A stretch of 64,000 nt of DNA from Penium margaritaceum. Its lineage: Eukaryota; Streptophyta; Zygnematophyceae; Desmidiales; Peniaceae. Location: NCBI GenBank assembly GCA_023375785.1, contig SZWC01004772.1, positions 86,665 to 150,664 on the forward strand, written 5' to 3'. Shown one piece after another: positions 47,548 through 57,504 of this stretch. How positions within the stretch are numbered: position 1 is the stretch's first letter; every line of letters begins with the position of its first letter. Position numbers and translations under genes: made by a program. The notes under the pieces are model-generated. The model ran no database searches. It was given only the letters and a program-made list of their open reading frames with translations, and had not been told where the DNA came from.

Positions 47548-49310
47548 AAAGTGTTGGCAGCCCCAACTCAGCAGTGCAAGAGACACAAGAGGGCAGACCC
47601 CGAGCTAAAGCCAAACAGGACAAACCTGAGCCCGTCAGATTCTCCCTACGTGTAAGGGGTCTGCCGCCAATTGTTGACCATCAACCACATGAACAAGCCA
47701 TGTTTGTTGGTGCTGAGGTGGTCCCTCATACTTTGCGAGCCGCCCGATCGTGTGAGCATGCGGACCGGTGGGAGGCAGCAATGCAAACAGAGATGCGAGC
47801 TCTCGAATCCACTCAGACCTACATGCTCGTTCCGCTGCCACAAGGTCGCAAGGCTGTCGGGTGCAAATGGGTCTACGCAGTCAAGCATGGTGCAGATGGG
47901 AGGGTGGAGCGCTACAAAGCCAGGCTGGTTGCCCAAGGGTTTGCCCAAGAGCATGGTGTCGACTATCACGAGACATTTGCTCCTGTGGCAAAGTTCACCA
48001 CCTTGTGTGTCGTCCTGTCCGTCGCAGCCTCACTCAACCTGCACCTTCACCAAATGGATGTCACTTCCGCCTTCCTTCACGGTCCGCTTGACGAAGAAGT
48101 GTACATTTCACAACCGCCGGGGTTTGAGGATGCCTCACAACCCAACTACGTCTGGCGTCTCCACAAAGCATTGTACGGTCTCAAACAGGCTCCACGTGCA
48201 TGGTATGGGAGGCTTGTGCAAGCACTCCATGCACTTGGCTTCCGCACCAGCGAGGAGGACACAAGTCTTTTTCTGCGACACCTCGATGGACAATTGTTCA
48301 TGGTGTTGGTGTACGTGGATGACTTGGTCTTGGCAACAGCGTCAACGGCTCAACTCGACACCTTCAAGCGAGAGATGCACCAACAATTTGCCATGAAAGA
48401 CCTCGGGGAGCTTGAGTTCTACTTGGGCTTGCATGTTATCCGTGACAGGACTGAGCGCACACTCACGCTTCACCAAGGGCCATATCTATCACAGGTTCTG
48501 GCCAGGTTCAACATGGTCGCTTGCAAAACAGTGGCGACCCCTACGACAGAAAAACATGGGCTGACTGCAGCACTCTCACCCTCCACAGAATCTGAACGTG
48601 AGGCGGCAAAAAACATCCCATATGCCTCCGCAGTGGGTTCCCTCATGTATGCCATGGTTGGTATGCGACCGGATTTGGCCTTTGCCGTCGGCCTTCTTGC
48701 ACGCTTCATGGCACAACCTGGGACAGGTCACTGGGAGGGAGCCAAGCGTGTTTTTCGTTACCTCCAGGGCACCAAATCTCTCGGTCTTGTGCTCGGTGGC
48801 TCCGGCCCTCTCGCCCTTGCTGGTTTTTATGATGCATCATGGGCTGATGATGTTGACAACCGCCGCTCTACCCTCGGCTACTGCTTCACGCTCGGCAAAG
48901 GCGTGGTGAGTTGGAGCTCCAAACGCTCCCACTGTGTGGCTCTGTCCACAACAGAAGCTGAGTACTATGCGGGCACAGAGGCGGGGAAAGAGGCCATCTG
49001 GCTGCGCAGACTCTTGGGCGAACTCAACCTGCCACAAGAGACCGCAACCCCTCTTTGGTGCGACAATCAGTCCGCCATCCACCTCACCAAAAACCCAGTC
49101 TTCCATGCCCGCACAAAGCACATTGAGATGAAATATCAGTTCATCCGAGACCTAGTGGACAGCGGGGTTGTAGAGGTCAAGTATGTTCCAAGCGCAGAGA
49201 ACCTCAGCGACATCTTCACAAAGCCGCTCCCTCGAGAGCCGTTTGAGTACCTTCGCGAGCGTCTCCGGCTTCTAAGCCTTCCTGCACCAACCACCAGCGG
49301 CCAGGGGGGG

Positions 49311-49960
49311 TGTTGAAAAAATTGGCCTTGGGTTGGGTTGGCGCAAGGAGATAGACTTGGTGTGGGTCAGTCCTAATATGCAAGCGTCTGATGTTGAGGG
49401 CCTGGGTTCTGCTCCTGAGATGTAGAATGCTTTTTGGATCTCAGGTGACCACTGGTTGTGGCCTGGAGTAACCACATGTGGCTCAGGTGGAGCCACAGGT
49501 GGCCTGGAGTAACCACAGGTGGCTCAGGTGGAGCCACAGGTGGCCTGGAGTAACCACAGGTGGCTCAGGTGGAGCCACAGGTGGCCTGGGGTAACCACAG
49601 GTGGCCAGGAGTGGCCAGGAGTGGCCAAGAGTAGGCCAGGAGTGGCCAGGAGTGGCCAGGAGTGGCCAAGAGTAGGCCAGGAGTGGCCAGAGGCAGCCTG
49701 AGGTAGCCTGAGGGAGCCTGAGGTGGCCACAGATGGCAACAGACTGTCACAGGGCACCTACCCTCCAGCCTAGATGCCAAGAGACCAGCCACACAGCTGG
49801 ATTGTGGACAGTCCTTGATCCTAAGCTATTTAGTCTAGGCTCCTATTGTCATGAGACAACACAACAACTACTTTGTCTTCACTTTCTGCCAAGTGGCTCA
49901 ACTTCTCTCTCACTTGTGCACATAAGGCCCTCTCCTCACCTTGGACCTACACTTTCTACA
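49311..49960 (+). repeat. Copia-3 3' LTR with internal minisatellites
   Basis: Same length and ends as the 5' LTR, preceded by the purine tract. The minisatellite unit number is the same in both copies, with single-base differences only. Confidence 0.92.
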
Positions 49961-49965
49961 GAGGC

Positions 49966-50387
49966 CATGGCGGACGAGCCGGCCATTGTAAGTGTCGAAC
50001 GTGTGTGGTGGGAGATGTACTGGTTGGTGGTGTGGAGTGCGTTGGCATGCATGTTAATAGTTGGGTGGCAAGGGGCTAGGGCACCAATGCGCAGAGGTAG
50101 CGATTCGGGCTAGCGATTCGAGGCTGATGCGCGTTGTCCACTTTGCATTCGGATGTTTGAATTTCAACAGTTTGAAGTGGGAGATTCCACTCACTCGGAC
50201 CGTTTGATTTAAGTATCTAAGTGCCCTTGAAGTAAGTGAAACGTTTCGTATTTCATCCATCCCGACCAAGCCACGACTGTCATTCAGTCGATTCATCAAC
50301 CTCGATTGCTCCTATTGGTCAAATGGGAAACCATAAATGAAGGATGAATGTTGTTTTGATGGCTAAATTGGCTTCAACAATCATGTA
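49966..50387. other. Remainder of Harbinger-2 upstream of its Myb-like gene
   Basis: Sequence between the Copia-3 target duplication and TA-2. It holds the presumed start codon of the Harbinger-2 Myb-like gene (minus strand, about 49968 or 49986) and its 5' region. No other gene recognised. Confidence 0.6.
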
Positions 50388-50801
50388 CCGTACTGTCGTC
50401 CACATTCGTTCATTTTTTCATTATGTTTTTGGTGCCATTCATATTCACCCAAAATGGGTCATTTTTGAATTATTATTGGGGTTGTCTAAGGGTCTTGTCT
50501 TGGTATATTGGGCTTCTCATATTCGTCCACTGTGCATAGTCCGAACCAGAAAATACTGGTACGCAACTTCGGATGTTCGAAGTTGTCACTTCAAAACGCG
50601 AAGCCGGCAACTTCGGATGACCGTCAGATCGACCGAGCGTCTGATGCATCAAACAAAGTGTGCAACGCGTGACCAAAGCGCCTCGCTCCCCACACTACGC
50701 ACCGGTGCAACACCGATGCCGCTTGGCTTCGGTGTTGCCCGGTGAGGTACAAGTTGCTGGGCCGAGAGCCACCGGTACTCGTCTAGGACCATTCTGCCGC
50801 C

Positions 50802-52651
50802 ATGAAGTCCTTACTAGACTTCAACCTGAGACGCCTCAACCGTGAGGAGGCCGCCGTTCAGCGTGATCGCCAGTTCGACTTGCACAAGGTCCAGCACCCA
50901 AAGCCTTGCAAGATCCCTAAGAAGCGGCCTGTGGGTCGGCCGCCGAAGAATCCTGAGCGGCTACTTCTGGCCGCTGTTCAACTGGACACCACGCCTGCCA
51001 CTGTTGCAGCCATTGTGAGGGCCCGTCTCCCTGTCCCACGGGCTGCTTCGCCTGCCGAAAATGACTCACACGCGGACGGCCATGAACCCGCGCAGAACCA
51101 GCGTGGCGCCTACGTCAATTGGCTGGGAGATGGCCATCTCCCGCGGATCCATGGCGCGGTTCTTTCTGGTGGAAATGCGTACCAGGCATGCAAGCTCCTA
51201 CGCAAGCTGTACCGGGAACCTGGTGGGAGGTGCGTGTATGATCAACTGAATCCGTCAACAGTCCATGGCTGGTACGAGACCGGCTCCACCACCCTGCAAT
51301 CCAAGTTTAGCTCCTTCTTGACGCATGTAGAAGAAATCAAGGTGCAAGGGCCAACTGCGCATCGTACTCACGGATGCACTGGCCGTCCCGGTTTCCTTGA
51401 CCGCCACCCTAACTTTGCGGACATCATCATCAGTGCCATCTCCGTCATGCGTACAGCTGGCACGATCATCAATTCAGCCACCCTCCATGGTGTCCTGCAC
51501 GGCCTCACCCTCAAGCACCACCCGGAGGAGCTCCCATCCAATGGTGGTTCCATGACGTTCTCCCGGTCGTGGACACGAGAGTTCGTCCGGAACCGCATGA
51601 AGTGGTCCTACCGGTGTGGCACCACTGTTGTGCAAAAACTGCCACCGGGGTGGGAGGACCTTGTGCTCGCCATGCACAAGCGCGTCGCCGCGCTTATGGC
51701 TACGCACAAGGTCGATGCCGACTTTGTGCTCAACGCGGACCACACCGGCATCTCCCTTGTGCCAACCGGTACGTTCACATTAGTAAATTCATGCAATCCT
51801 TTACATCGCAAGTTTGTTTGCATGGACTCACGAATGTTGGCCTTCATGTTGCAGGTGACCGAACTTACGTGCCAACGGGGTGTAAGGAGGTCGCGATTCA
51901 GGCGCTGGATGACAAGCGCCAGATTACAGCGCTCATGACGTCCACCATGGCAGGAGAGTTGTTACCGTTACAACTCGTCTATGGCGGCAAGACCCAACGA
52001 TGTCATCCAGACAACGCAGATTCCCGCGTCCCGGTTGAAGACCTCCATTTCCACATCACCCACACCGACAATCACTGGGCAAACACCAAGACTACACGCG
52101 ACTCGATTACGCACATCATCCATCCTTGGTACAAGCGACAGTGCGCGTCCAAGAGCAAAGAAGTTGGGCGTCAGAAACTCATCTTGCTCGTGGACGCGTG
52201 GCAGCCTCACACGTCTCCAGAACTGCGGGACTTCATCAAGACCCACTACGCCTACATCCGGCTCCTCTTCATACCGGCGGGCTGCACTTCAAAAGCGCAG
52301 CTGGCAGACGTCGGTTTGCAGCATCCACTCAAGGCATCAATAGAGGCACAGTACAATGAGTGGCATGCGAACGAGGTTCGCATCAGCCTAGAAGCTGGCC
52401 GCCATGGCAAGGTTGACCTAGGAATGCCGCGGATGCGCAATCTGGGGATGTCTTGGGTGCTTTCTTCTTGGCGCAGGTTAAGGTGCAACGTCAACCTCGT
52501 CAAACACGCGTGGACGGCGTGCAACTTTGGACGGTGCTTGGATGCCGCCTTCCAGGAAGCTGCGGCTGAAGAAGCACTGGCCGAAGACAGCACGATGTTA
52601 AAGGACCGCGTGGTTGCAGAGCCGGAAGACAAAATTGTACCTGTTGTGTGA
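50802..52651 (+). CDS. TA-2 transposase, two exons, 587 aa, DD37D
   Basis: Two exons (50802-51768 and 51855-52651) give 588 codons including the stop, with no interruption. Domains: an AT-hook KKRPVGRPPKNP (residues 40-51), a helix-turn-helix region (about 105-160, AVLSGGNAYQACKLLRKLY and LNPSTVHGWYE), a CENP-B-like second DNA-binding part (about 195-270, RPGFLDRHPNFADIIISAIS and FSRSWTREFVRNRMKWSYR), and a DDE_1-type catalytic core. The triad is D313 (NADHT), D436 (LLVDAWQPH) and D474 (QLADVG), with 37 residues between the last two, the same as in TA-1. The ATG at 50802 is chosen because it precedes the AT-hook; related TA-1 also starts upstream of its AT-hook. The enzyme would act in the nucleus on the 15-bp ends. 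An alternative name is pogo-like or Tc1/mariner-like transposase. Confidence 0.92.
51769..51854 (+). other. 86-bp GT-AG intron in TA-2 transposase
   Basis: The donor is G/GTACGT and the acceptor TTGCAG/GTGACC; it is phase 1. Removing it joins LVPTG to DRTYVPTG, matching LVPTVDHTYTPRG of TA-1, which lacks the intron. The intron is longer in AT than the surrounding exon. Confidence 0.9.
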
Positions 52652-52918
52652 CGTGTGCTGACGTAGACTGATTTTTCCCTGTTCAGATTTGCTCGCGTGT
52701 ACCGTGTACCTTTTTTTCTGGATATAAATGACCTCGCCCCACATGTTCTTTGACAAAACCCGGCCGAGAGGGAAAATATTTTGCGCACATCATTGGACGA
52801 AAACTACAGAAATGCTATAATTTAAGGACGAATTCGCCCATAACACTTACAATTTTTTTACACACTCATGGGTGAAAGAAAATAATTAGTTTGAATGTAT
52901 ATGGACGACAGTACGGTA

Positions 52919-53036
52919 AGGCCTCCGAAGATCGCGAATTTTTGCCGATGTTCGTCGTATTTTTGTGCTTGTCGCAAGTTTTCCACAACCATGCCACGTC
53001 GGACTTTCCCGCGTCGTATCGAGCGCGAACCTACAT
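52919..53036. other. Remainder of Harbinger-2 between TA-2 and Harbinger-3
   Basis: 118 bases of non-coding sequence, assigned to Harbinger-2 only by position. Nothing else seen. Confidence 0.5.
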
Positions 53037-53385
53037 GGGCCCCGAACCGGAACCCTTGAAATCTATCGATCATTTTTCGCGCCAGTGGAGGATAGTTATA
53101 ACCAATCATCGATGACATTGAAAATGGCGGTAGAGGTCATCGATGATTGGTTGGTTTTTTCAACGATCCGAGGTTTGCCGCCATTTACCCCGTCTCCGTC
53201 GGACAGCGCACTATGACGTGTAATTTACGAACGATGGATAATGCCGTTGGGAGGTTCGAGCCCACGACCGTTGGGCTTGGCCGTTCAGTGGTGCGATTGC
53301 GATGCGATGGGCTGCCCTCGACTCGCCGCTCGACGTCGGGGTTGCGATGACTACTTAGCCGTTTGTCAACCCCGTACCCACTTAC

Positions 53386-54543
53386 ATGTCTGTCATGGAT
53401 CGCACCCGTCGGCGAGCACTCGCTCGCCGCACAATCATACGTCGCGTCGTCGTTCTGCGTGTAGTCCTCATCACAGTGCTCTACGACATCATCCGAGACA
53501 TTACCTCCCGCTTGTGCAACCGACTCCTTCGACAGCCCATGCTCAACTCCACCTATGGCGACGTGATGTGGCTGCACGAACTCATCCGCGGGCATCCCGA
53601 GCGCTTCTTCAGCGTGACCATAATGTCCGTGCACTCTTGGACTGGCATCATCGTTAAGCTCCGCCAATGCACATCCCTTCGACAAACTCGCCTAAGTGTG
53701 GATGAAAATCTCTTTATGTGGTTGCAATGCATCACCCACGCCATGTCCGTGCGTGAGTTGGCGGAGCGGTTTCAATGCGGCATGGCGACGGTGTCACGCG
53801 TGCTACGTGAGGTCGTGGTGGCGTTACTCACCCTTGCACCCGCAGTTTTGCGTCAGCTAAGGGTTGGGGACGAGCCACTGTTGGCTTGGCAAGGGCGACC
53901 CGACTACCTACCTTGGTTTTGGCGTTGTGTGGGCGCCATCGACGGAACACATGTCCCAGTGGTTGTCGGGCATGAGAGGAGGGGGGCATATGTCAACCGC
54001 CACCAACAAGTGACGCGAAACGTGCTAGCTTCGTGCGATGCCGACTTGCGTTTCACCTTTGTGACCACGGGATGGGAGGGGTCGGCCCATGACGCATGGA
54101 TGTTTTTAGATGTCTTGGCACGTGGCTTCCGTTTGCCACCCGACACTTACCTTTTCGCGGACGCGGCCTTTCCGGAAGGGTTCGGGTTGATGACGCCTTT
54201 CCGAGGAAGGCGTTATCATTTACAAGAGTTTGGGGAAGGCGCAATGCGGCCGCGAGACGATGAGGAACTATTCAACCTACGGCATGCAAGTGCTAGGTCC
54301 ATGATTGAAAGGTGCTTCGGTGTTTTGAAGGGAAGGTTCCACATTTGCCGTGGAATACCATCGTACAACGTCACTTTCCAAGCTCGGATCCTCTTGTCGT
54401 GTTTCATCATGCACAATCTCATTCAAAGCCGTGAGGATGTAGCTACACATTTAACAGCAAGCATGTTGGAGGCCAATGACATATGGGGGGTTCGTCCTTT
54501 TAGGATTCCAATTGGCGGAGGAAGAGGGGTGATGCGGCAATGA
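53386..54543 (+). CDS. Harbinger-3 transposase (DDE_Tnp_4, DD48E), 385 aa
   Basis: A full-length, uninterrupted PIF/Harbinger transposase. An arginine-rich N-terminus (RTRRRALARRTIIRR) is followed by a helical region with GHPERFFSVTIMS, then a helix-turn-helix-like segment SVRELAERFQCGMATVSRVL (about 121-140). The catalytic triad is D186 (AIDGTH), D259 (FADAAFPEG) and E308 (MIERCFG), with 48 residues between the last two. WEGSAHD (230-236) and LLSCFIMHNLIQ (336-347) are conserved family motifs. The length is within the usual 350-450 range. The first ATG was taken; the second Met (residue 4) would also work. It acts with the Myb-like protein encoded convergently, about 80 bases downstream. No defect is visible. 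Confidence 0.92.
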   Translation: MSVMDRTRRRALARRTIIRRVVVLRVVLITVLYDIIRDITSRLCNRLLRQPMLNSTYGDVMWLHELIRGHPERFFSVTIMSVHSWTGIIVKLRQCTSLRQTRLSVDENLFMWLQCITHAMSVRELAERFQCGMATVSRVLREVVVALLTLAPAVLRQLRVGDEPLLAWQGRPDYLPWFWRCVGAIDGTHVPVVVGHERRGAYVNRHQQVTRNVLASCDADLRFTFVTTGWEGSAHDAWMFLDVLARGFRLPPDTYLFADAAFPEGFGLMTPFRGRRYHLQEFGEGAMRPRDDEELFNLRHASARSMIERCFGVLKGRFHICRGIPSYNVTFQARILLSCFIMHNLIQSREDVATHLTASMLEANDIWGVRPFRIPIGGGRGVMRQ

Positions 54544-54624
54544 GAGCTTCAAGGAATAAAATTGCAAGGGCAATGTGAAACGATTACGTTAATGATGAAT
54601 GAAAGAGCTTTACATTTCCACTTC

Positions 54625-56213
54625 TCAAAACTCATCCAAATATTCGGCATCCGCATGCAAAGGTCCATTTTTGTTGCTTGAAGGATCGGATCCAACTTGG
54701 CTTCCGGCCACATCACTCTCTCCTCCCCATGCCCCTCCCCCGTTGCCCATCAATTTCTCTTGTGGAATGCGGCCGAGCACCTCATGTGTCACACGCTTGC
54801 GTAATGGACCAATGGAATAGACATAGTCCTCGCACACCGACGGTTCCGCCTTGAAACGCTTCAACATGATCATGGCATCGTCGGTGTTGATTGTGCTATC
54901 GGTCGACAAGATTTCAACAGCCGACCCATACACCGACTTTGGGGTCTCATCTTTAATCGTGCACTCCATCTTGGATGCGACATGCATGATGTTTTCCGCT
55001 ACATCCATTTGCCGCTCATGCTTCCCTTTCCTCTTGCTCTTGCGGGTGGGGGGGTCATCCTTCGCATCGTCGTCGTCATCATCAATGACGATGATGGTAG
55101 CACTCGTCACCACGTTATCCCCGGTTTCCTTATCCGCGGCGAACAAACGGGTAGCCAAATCATACCATGGGAGGGCTTTACCCTCAAGCTTGGCTTGCTC
55201 CACATTCATCCTTTTAATGTCTTTCCACTTGTCCTTGCTAAACTCAATGACCCATGTCTTTCAGCACAACCCCCCGTCCCCACTTTTTCCAACCAAGCCA
55301 TAAGCTAGCTTCCAAACCTTCTCTATGGAAGCTAGCCTACTCCCAACCTGATTTGCCTTCATCGGGGCGACGAATGCGGGTGAGGCGGTCAAAACGTTGG
55401 CGATTGCTTCGTGTACTCGGCCACGCCACCCGTTACTCCCACAGACGTCCGCAACCGTCTCCAACGCGGCCTTGATGAGTTCGAGGTCACGCGCGCCATT
55501 CAAAAAGCCCTTGGAGAGCGTGCCACCAATGTTGATACCTAAGTGCGCACAGCCGCCGCTTGAGAAGGTCGAAGCGCTCGGCGCCACGCTCAGCGCGGTA
55601 GACACACTCGCGCGCTCCCTTGGAATGGAGAACTCCGCCGACGTAGTTGTTGCGGCTATGGCGGGTAGTCCCGTGTTCCCCAGCAGGGGGGAGGAGGCGA
55701 CGGGAGAAGGTTCGCGGAAGCTGCCAAGGATGGTGGTCATGGGGGCCGATGCGGACGGGAGCGGCAAGAATGATGGGACCGGGCCGTGGCCGAGCGGGGG
55801 GACGTACGGCATGAATGATGACTGCTGTTGATGGAGATGACGGAATGCCGACGGATGGGGGGAGGGGAGCCCGTTCATACGGGCTTGACGTACGGCACGC
55901 TTGTAGGGGGGATGGGCGTGATGCCCGCATTGACATAGCGCCATGGGTCGGGAGCCCATGGTATGTGCTTGCCGCGGATGTAAGCTTCGTGGTAACCACC
56001 CACGAAAGGGTGGGTGTTGTACTCGGCCTGGCCATCCGCGTCTGGCAGATGTGCAGCACGCTGGTACCGCGAAGCTGCGTTGACGAGGTCAGCGCCATCA
56101 AAGTGTGGGACTGGCCTCGCAAGGAGGGCGTCCGGAGTACCATCGGTGTTGTTGGCGGCGGGGTTGTAGGACTGCGGGTCCATAGGCGCAGAGCTGGTCG
56201 ACGTTGAATCCAT
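54625..56213 (-). pseudogene. Harbinger-3 Myb/SANT-like protein, one stop and one frame change
   Basis: From the minus-strand ATG at 56213 the first 112 codons (MDSTSTSSAP to PTSVPYVKPV) end near 55875. The protein continues in another frame from about 55959 with proline-rich sequence and a Myb/SANT-like domain (KGFLNGARDLELIKAALETV to ASIEKVWKLAYGLVG, about 55540-55290). One TGA near 55261 interrupts this frame, which then continues to 54625 with LEGKALPWYDLATRLFAAD, an acidic DDDDDD stretch and a basic RKSKRKGKHERQM segment. The frame change lies at a run of C near 55900 and could be a short intron or a sequencing error. Otherwise the protein is complete and comparable to that of Harbinger-2. 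Confidence 0.8.
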
Positions 56214-56713
56214 GGAGGTGGAGGAGTTGTGAGCTCGTGACGAGTGTTAGAGGTTAAGACAGCCGAAGTGGTGCTCGCGGCGCCGTGGAGTTGGGGCTAG
56301 GGCGATTCGGGGAGGCATTCGCGTGGCGAGGTTGGTCGAGCCACAGATTGCCTTCACGAATTCGAATGCCCGAATTTTGAGCGTCCAAAGAGGAGTCGGA
56401 TAAGCCCCATCGTCGCCGTCCATGTGGGCGATTTTAAGTACAGGCGACGGAAGTGTCTTTGTTAAAAAATAGTTCTAGAACTATAGTAAACCTAGTCCTA
56501 GAACTATGGAATCGATGAAATTCAACAACATAAGTGCCACGTAGGCATCGATAAATTTATCGATGGAAGATTTCGCGCTATATCAAATCGCGACCATTGC
56601 AAAGAAATTGGCGGAGATGCGATTTTTCGAGACCCGCTCGTCAGCACTCACCCTTTCGCAAACCGCCATTTCCTACGCTGGAGGATAGTTAAAAACTGTT
56701 CCGGTTTGGGGCC

Positions 56714-57022
56714 ATGAACACTGAAATTCAGCAAACTTGGTGAGCAACCCTGGGCGGCGTGTTGCGTGGCCCTCCCCCTCGCTCTCCGCCGCCGGCTGGA
56801 GGCTTTGCAAGGCCTTGCCATCGCGGCAGGGGGGTGTTGCCGCGATCGCATCTGCTACGATGTCAGGGCCTTGCTGCGATCAAGCCAGCCGTCGCGACAG
56901 GCTATGCTGGCCCAGCTCGCTGTCGCAGCGAGCTGGTGCGAGGTCCAACGCAGTCCTCCCCATCCCCCTCGCTCAGAAGCCAATTGTTGAGCTGGCACTG
57001 GTCTTAGAACAGGAGAGGGTGT
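56714..57022. other. Right end of Harbinger-2 and D interior
   Basis: 56714-56750 is the proposed right terminal repeat of Harbinger-2. The rest (56751-57022) is GC-rich D interior with overlapping open frames on one strand but no family motif. Confidence 0.5.
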
Positions 57023-57467
57023 GGGCGCGCCTGGTTGGGGTTGGAATCGATGGTTGAACGCTAGCGGACACAGGCTTTACTTGATGCTCTTTCGGACGTT
57101 TGGAGTCCAGAAGTTCTGCCCTGCGTCACTCATTCACAACCCTTGTCAAATGTCGTGTGCCTCCAGTCAGGTCCGGAGGGATTTCTTCCATCCGTGGACA
57201 ATCTTCGAGCTTTCAACCATCAATACCCCACTGTCATTGGTGGAGAGAGGTTGGTTGAGCCGATGCCGTTCAGCCATTGGTGCACTGTGTGGGACCCGCT
57301 AGGTTGGTTGAATGAGAGTCTCAGGGATCCCAACCAGGTGCACCAACATCGAGAGAGGGAGTCCACTATGTTGACGACCTCTAGAGCAAAAACTCCGCGG
57401 ACAGCACGGCCAAGGACGATAGTTGAACTCGCCCAACCATAGATTCCAACCCCAACCAGGCGTGCCC
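57023..57467. mobile_element. MITE-2, 445-bp inverted-repeat element with TGT target duplication
   Basis: The left end is GGGCGCGCCTGGTTGGGG and the complement of the right end GGGCACGCCTGGTTGGGG. Inverted similarity extends about 38 bases through TTGGAATCGATGG / TTGGAATCTATGG. TGT flanks both sides (57020-57022 and 57468-57470). GGG ends plus a 3-bp target duplication fit a non-autonomous PIF/Harbinger element, of a different family from MITE-1. It has no coding capacity. Confidence 0.9.
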
Positions 57468-57476
57468 TGTGTGTTT

Positions 57477-57504
57477 CGCTCGCGTGAGCGAGCGGGTTTT
57501 TTTT
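57477..57504 (+). terminator. Hairpin followed by eight T
   Basis: CGCTCGC and GCGAGCG enclose a 4-base loop (57477-57494), followed two bases later by TTTTTTTT (57497-57504). The shape is terminator-like, and a T run can stop RNA polymerase III, but no upstream RNA gene was found, so function is doubtful. Confidence 0.3.

Larger units (their letters stand above)
44243..49316 (+). pseudogene. Copia-3 gag-pol
   Basis: Domains on the plus strand in order: gag capsid (44243-44900, MWDNVKAAHIKASSDGAFHL), zinc knuckle CSFCGIKGHTSEKCF (about 44976-45020), protease with VLDTGCTSHI (near 45225), pre-integrase LWHRRLGYLHHKA (near 45740), integrase core with VHMDVAG, RTDGGGEF and GVAERANRTL (45925-46630), reverse transcriptase with WVYAVKHGADGRVERYKARL, QMDVTSAFLHGPLDEEVY and VYVDDLVLA (47865-48335), and RNase H with FYDASWADDVDNRRSTLGY and STTEAEYYAGTEAG (48825-48985). 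It ends a few bases before the 3' LTR. Apart from about one break and the two assembly gaps inside it, the polyprotein looks complete and only lightly decayed. Confidence 0.92.
43484..49960 (+). mobile_element. Copia-3, young Ty1/copia LTR retrotransposon
   Basis: 650-bp LTRs at 43484-44133 and 49311-49960 begin TGTTGA and end CTTTCTACA. The 5-bp target duplication GAGGC flanks both sides (43479-43483 and 49961-49965). A primer site TGGTACCAGAGCC follows the 5' LTR at 44134 and a purine tract CCAGGGGGGG precedes the 3' LTR. gag-pol fills the interior in copia order. The LTRs differ at only about ten positions, so this is the youngest datable retroelement in the window. It looks nearly whole, with about one break plus two assembly problems. 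It inserted into Harbinger-2. Confidence 0.95.
50388..52916 (+). mobile_element. TA-2, TA-target DDE transposon, apparently intact
   Basis: 2529 bp bounded by perfect 15-bp inverted repeats CCGTACTGTCGTCCA (50388-50402 and the complement at 52902-52916) and by TA on both sides (50386-50387, 52917-52918). The single gene has a complete spliced reading frame. Its transposase is related to that of TA-1, but the terminal repeats differ, so they are separate families within one lineage. It sits inside Harbinger-2. Confidence 0.94.
53037..56713 (+). mobile_element. Harbinger-3, near-intact PIF/Harbinger transposon
   Basis: About 3677 bp. The left end is GGGCCCCGAACCGGAA; the complement of the right end is GGCCCCAAACCGGAACAG. 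Two convergent genes lie inside: a complete transposase (53386-54543, plus) and a Myb/SANT-like gene (54625-56213, minus). MITE-1 at 39320-39976 has both ends of this family. The 3-bp target duplication is unclear (CAT or ACA on the left, ATG or TGA on the right). It is nested in Harbinger-2 near its right end. Confidence 0.88.
40109..56750 (+). mobile_element. Harbinger-2, PIF/Harbinger transposon split by three insertions
   Basis: The left end begins GGGCCGCACACCAAGG and continues TTGCTGAATTTCA. The complement of the right end begins GGGTTGCTCACCAAGT and continues TTGCTGAATTTCA. That is 25 of 29 matching positions between sites 16.6 kb apart. Removing Copia-3, TA-2 and Harbinger-3 leaves about 3.95 kb, close to the 3.68 kb of Harbinger-3. 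Two convergent genes remain: a transposase (plus) and a Myb-like protein (minus). No 3-bp target duplication was identified. Harbinger-2 is older than its three guests and younger than D. Confidence 0.75.

Noticed and set aside
56737-57302. Overlapping GC-rich open frames of 74 to 106 codons
   Set aside because: No motif, three frames open at once in GC-rich sequence, and they run into the end of MITE-2.
57477-57504. Small RNA gene ending at the hairpin and T run
   Set aside because: No upstream promoter boxes or conserved RNA structure; the stretch directly before it is MITE-2.
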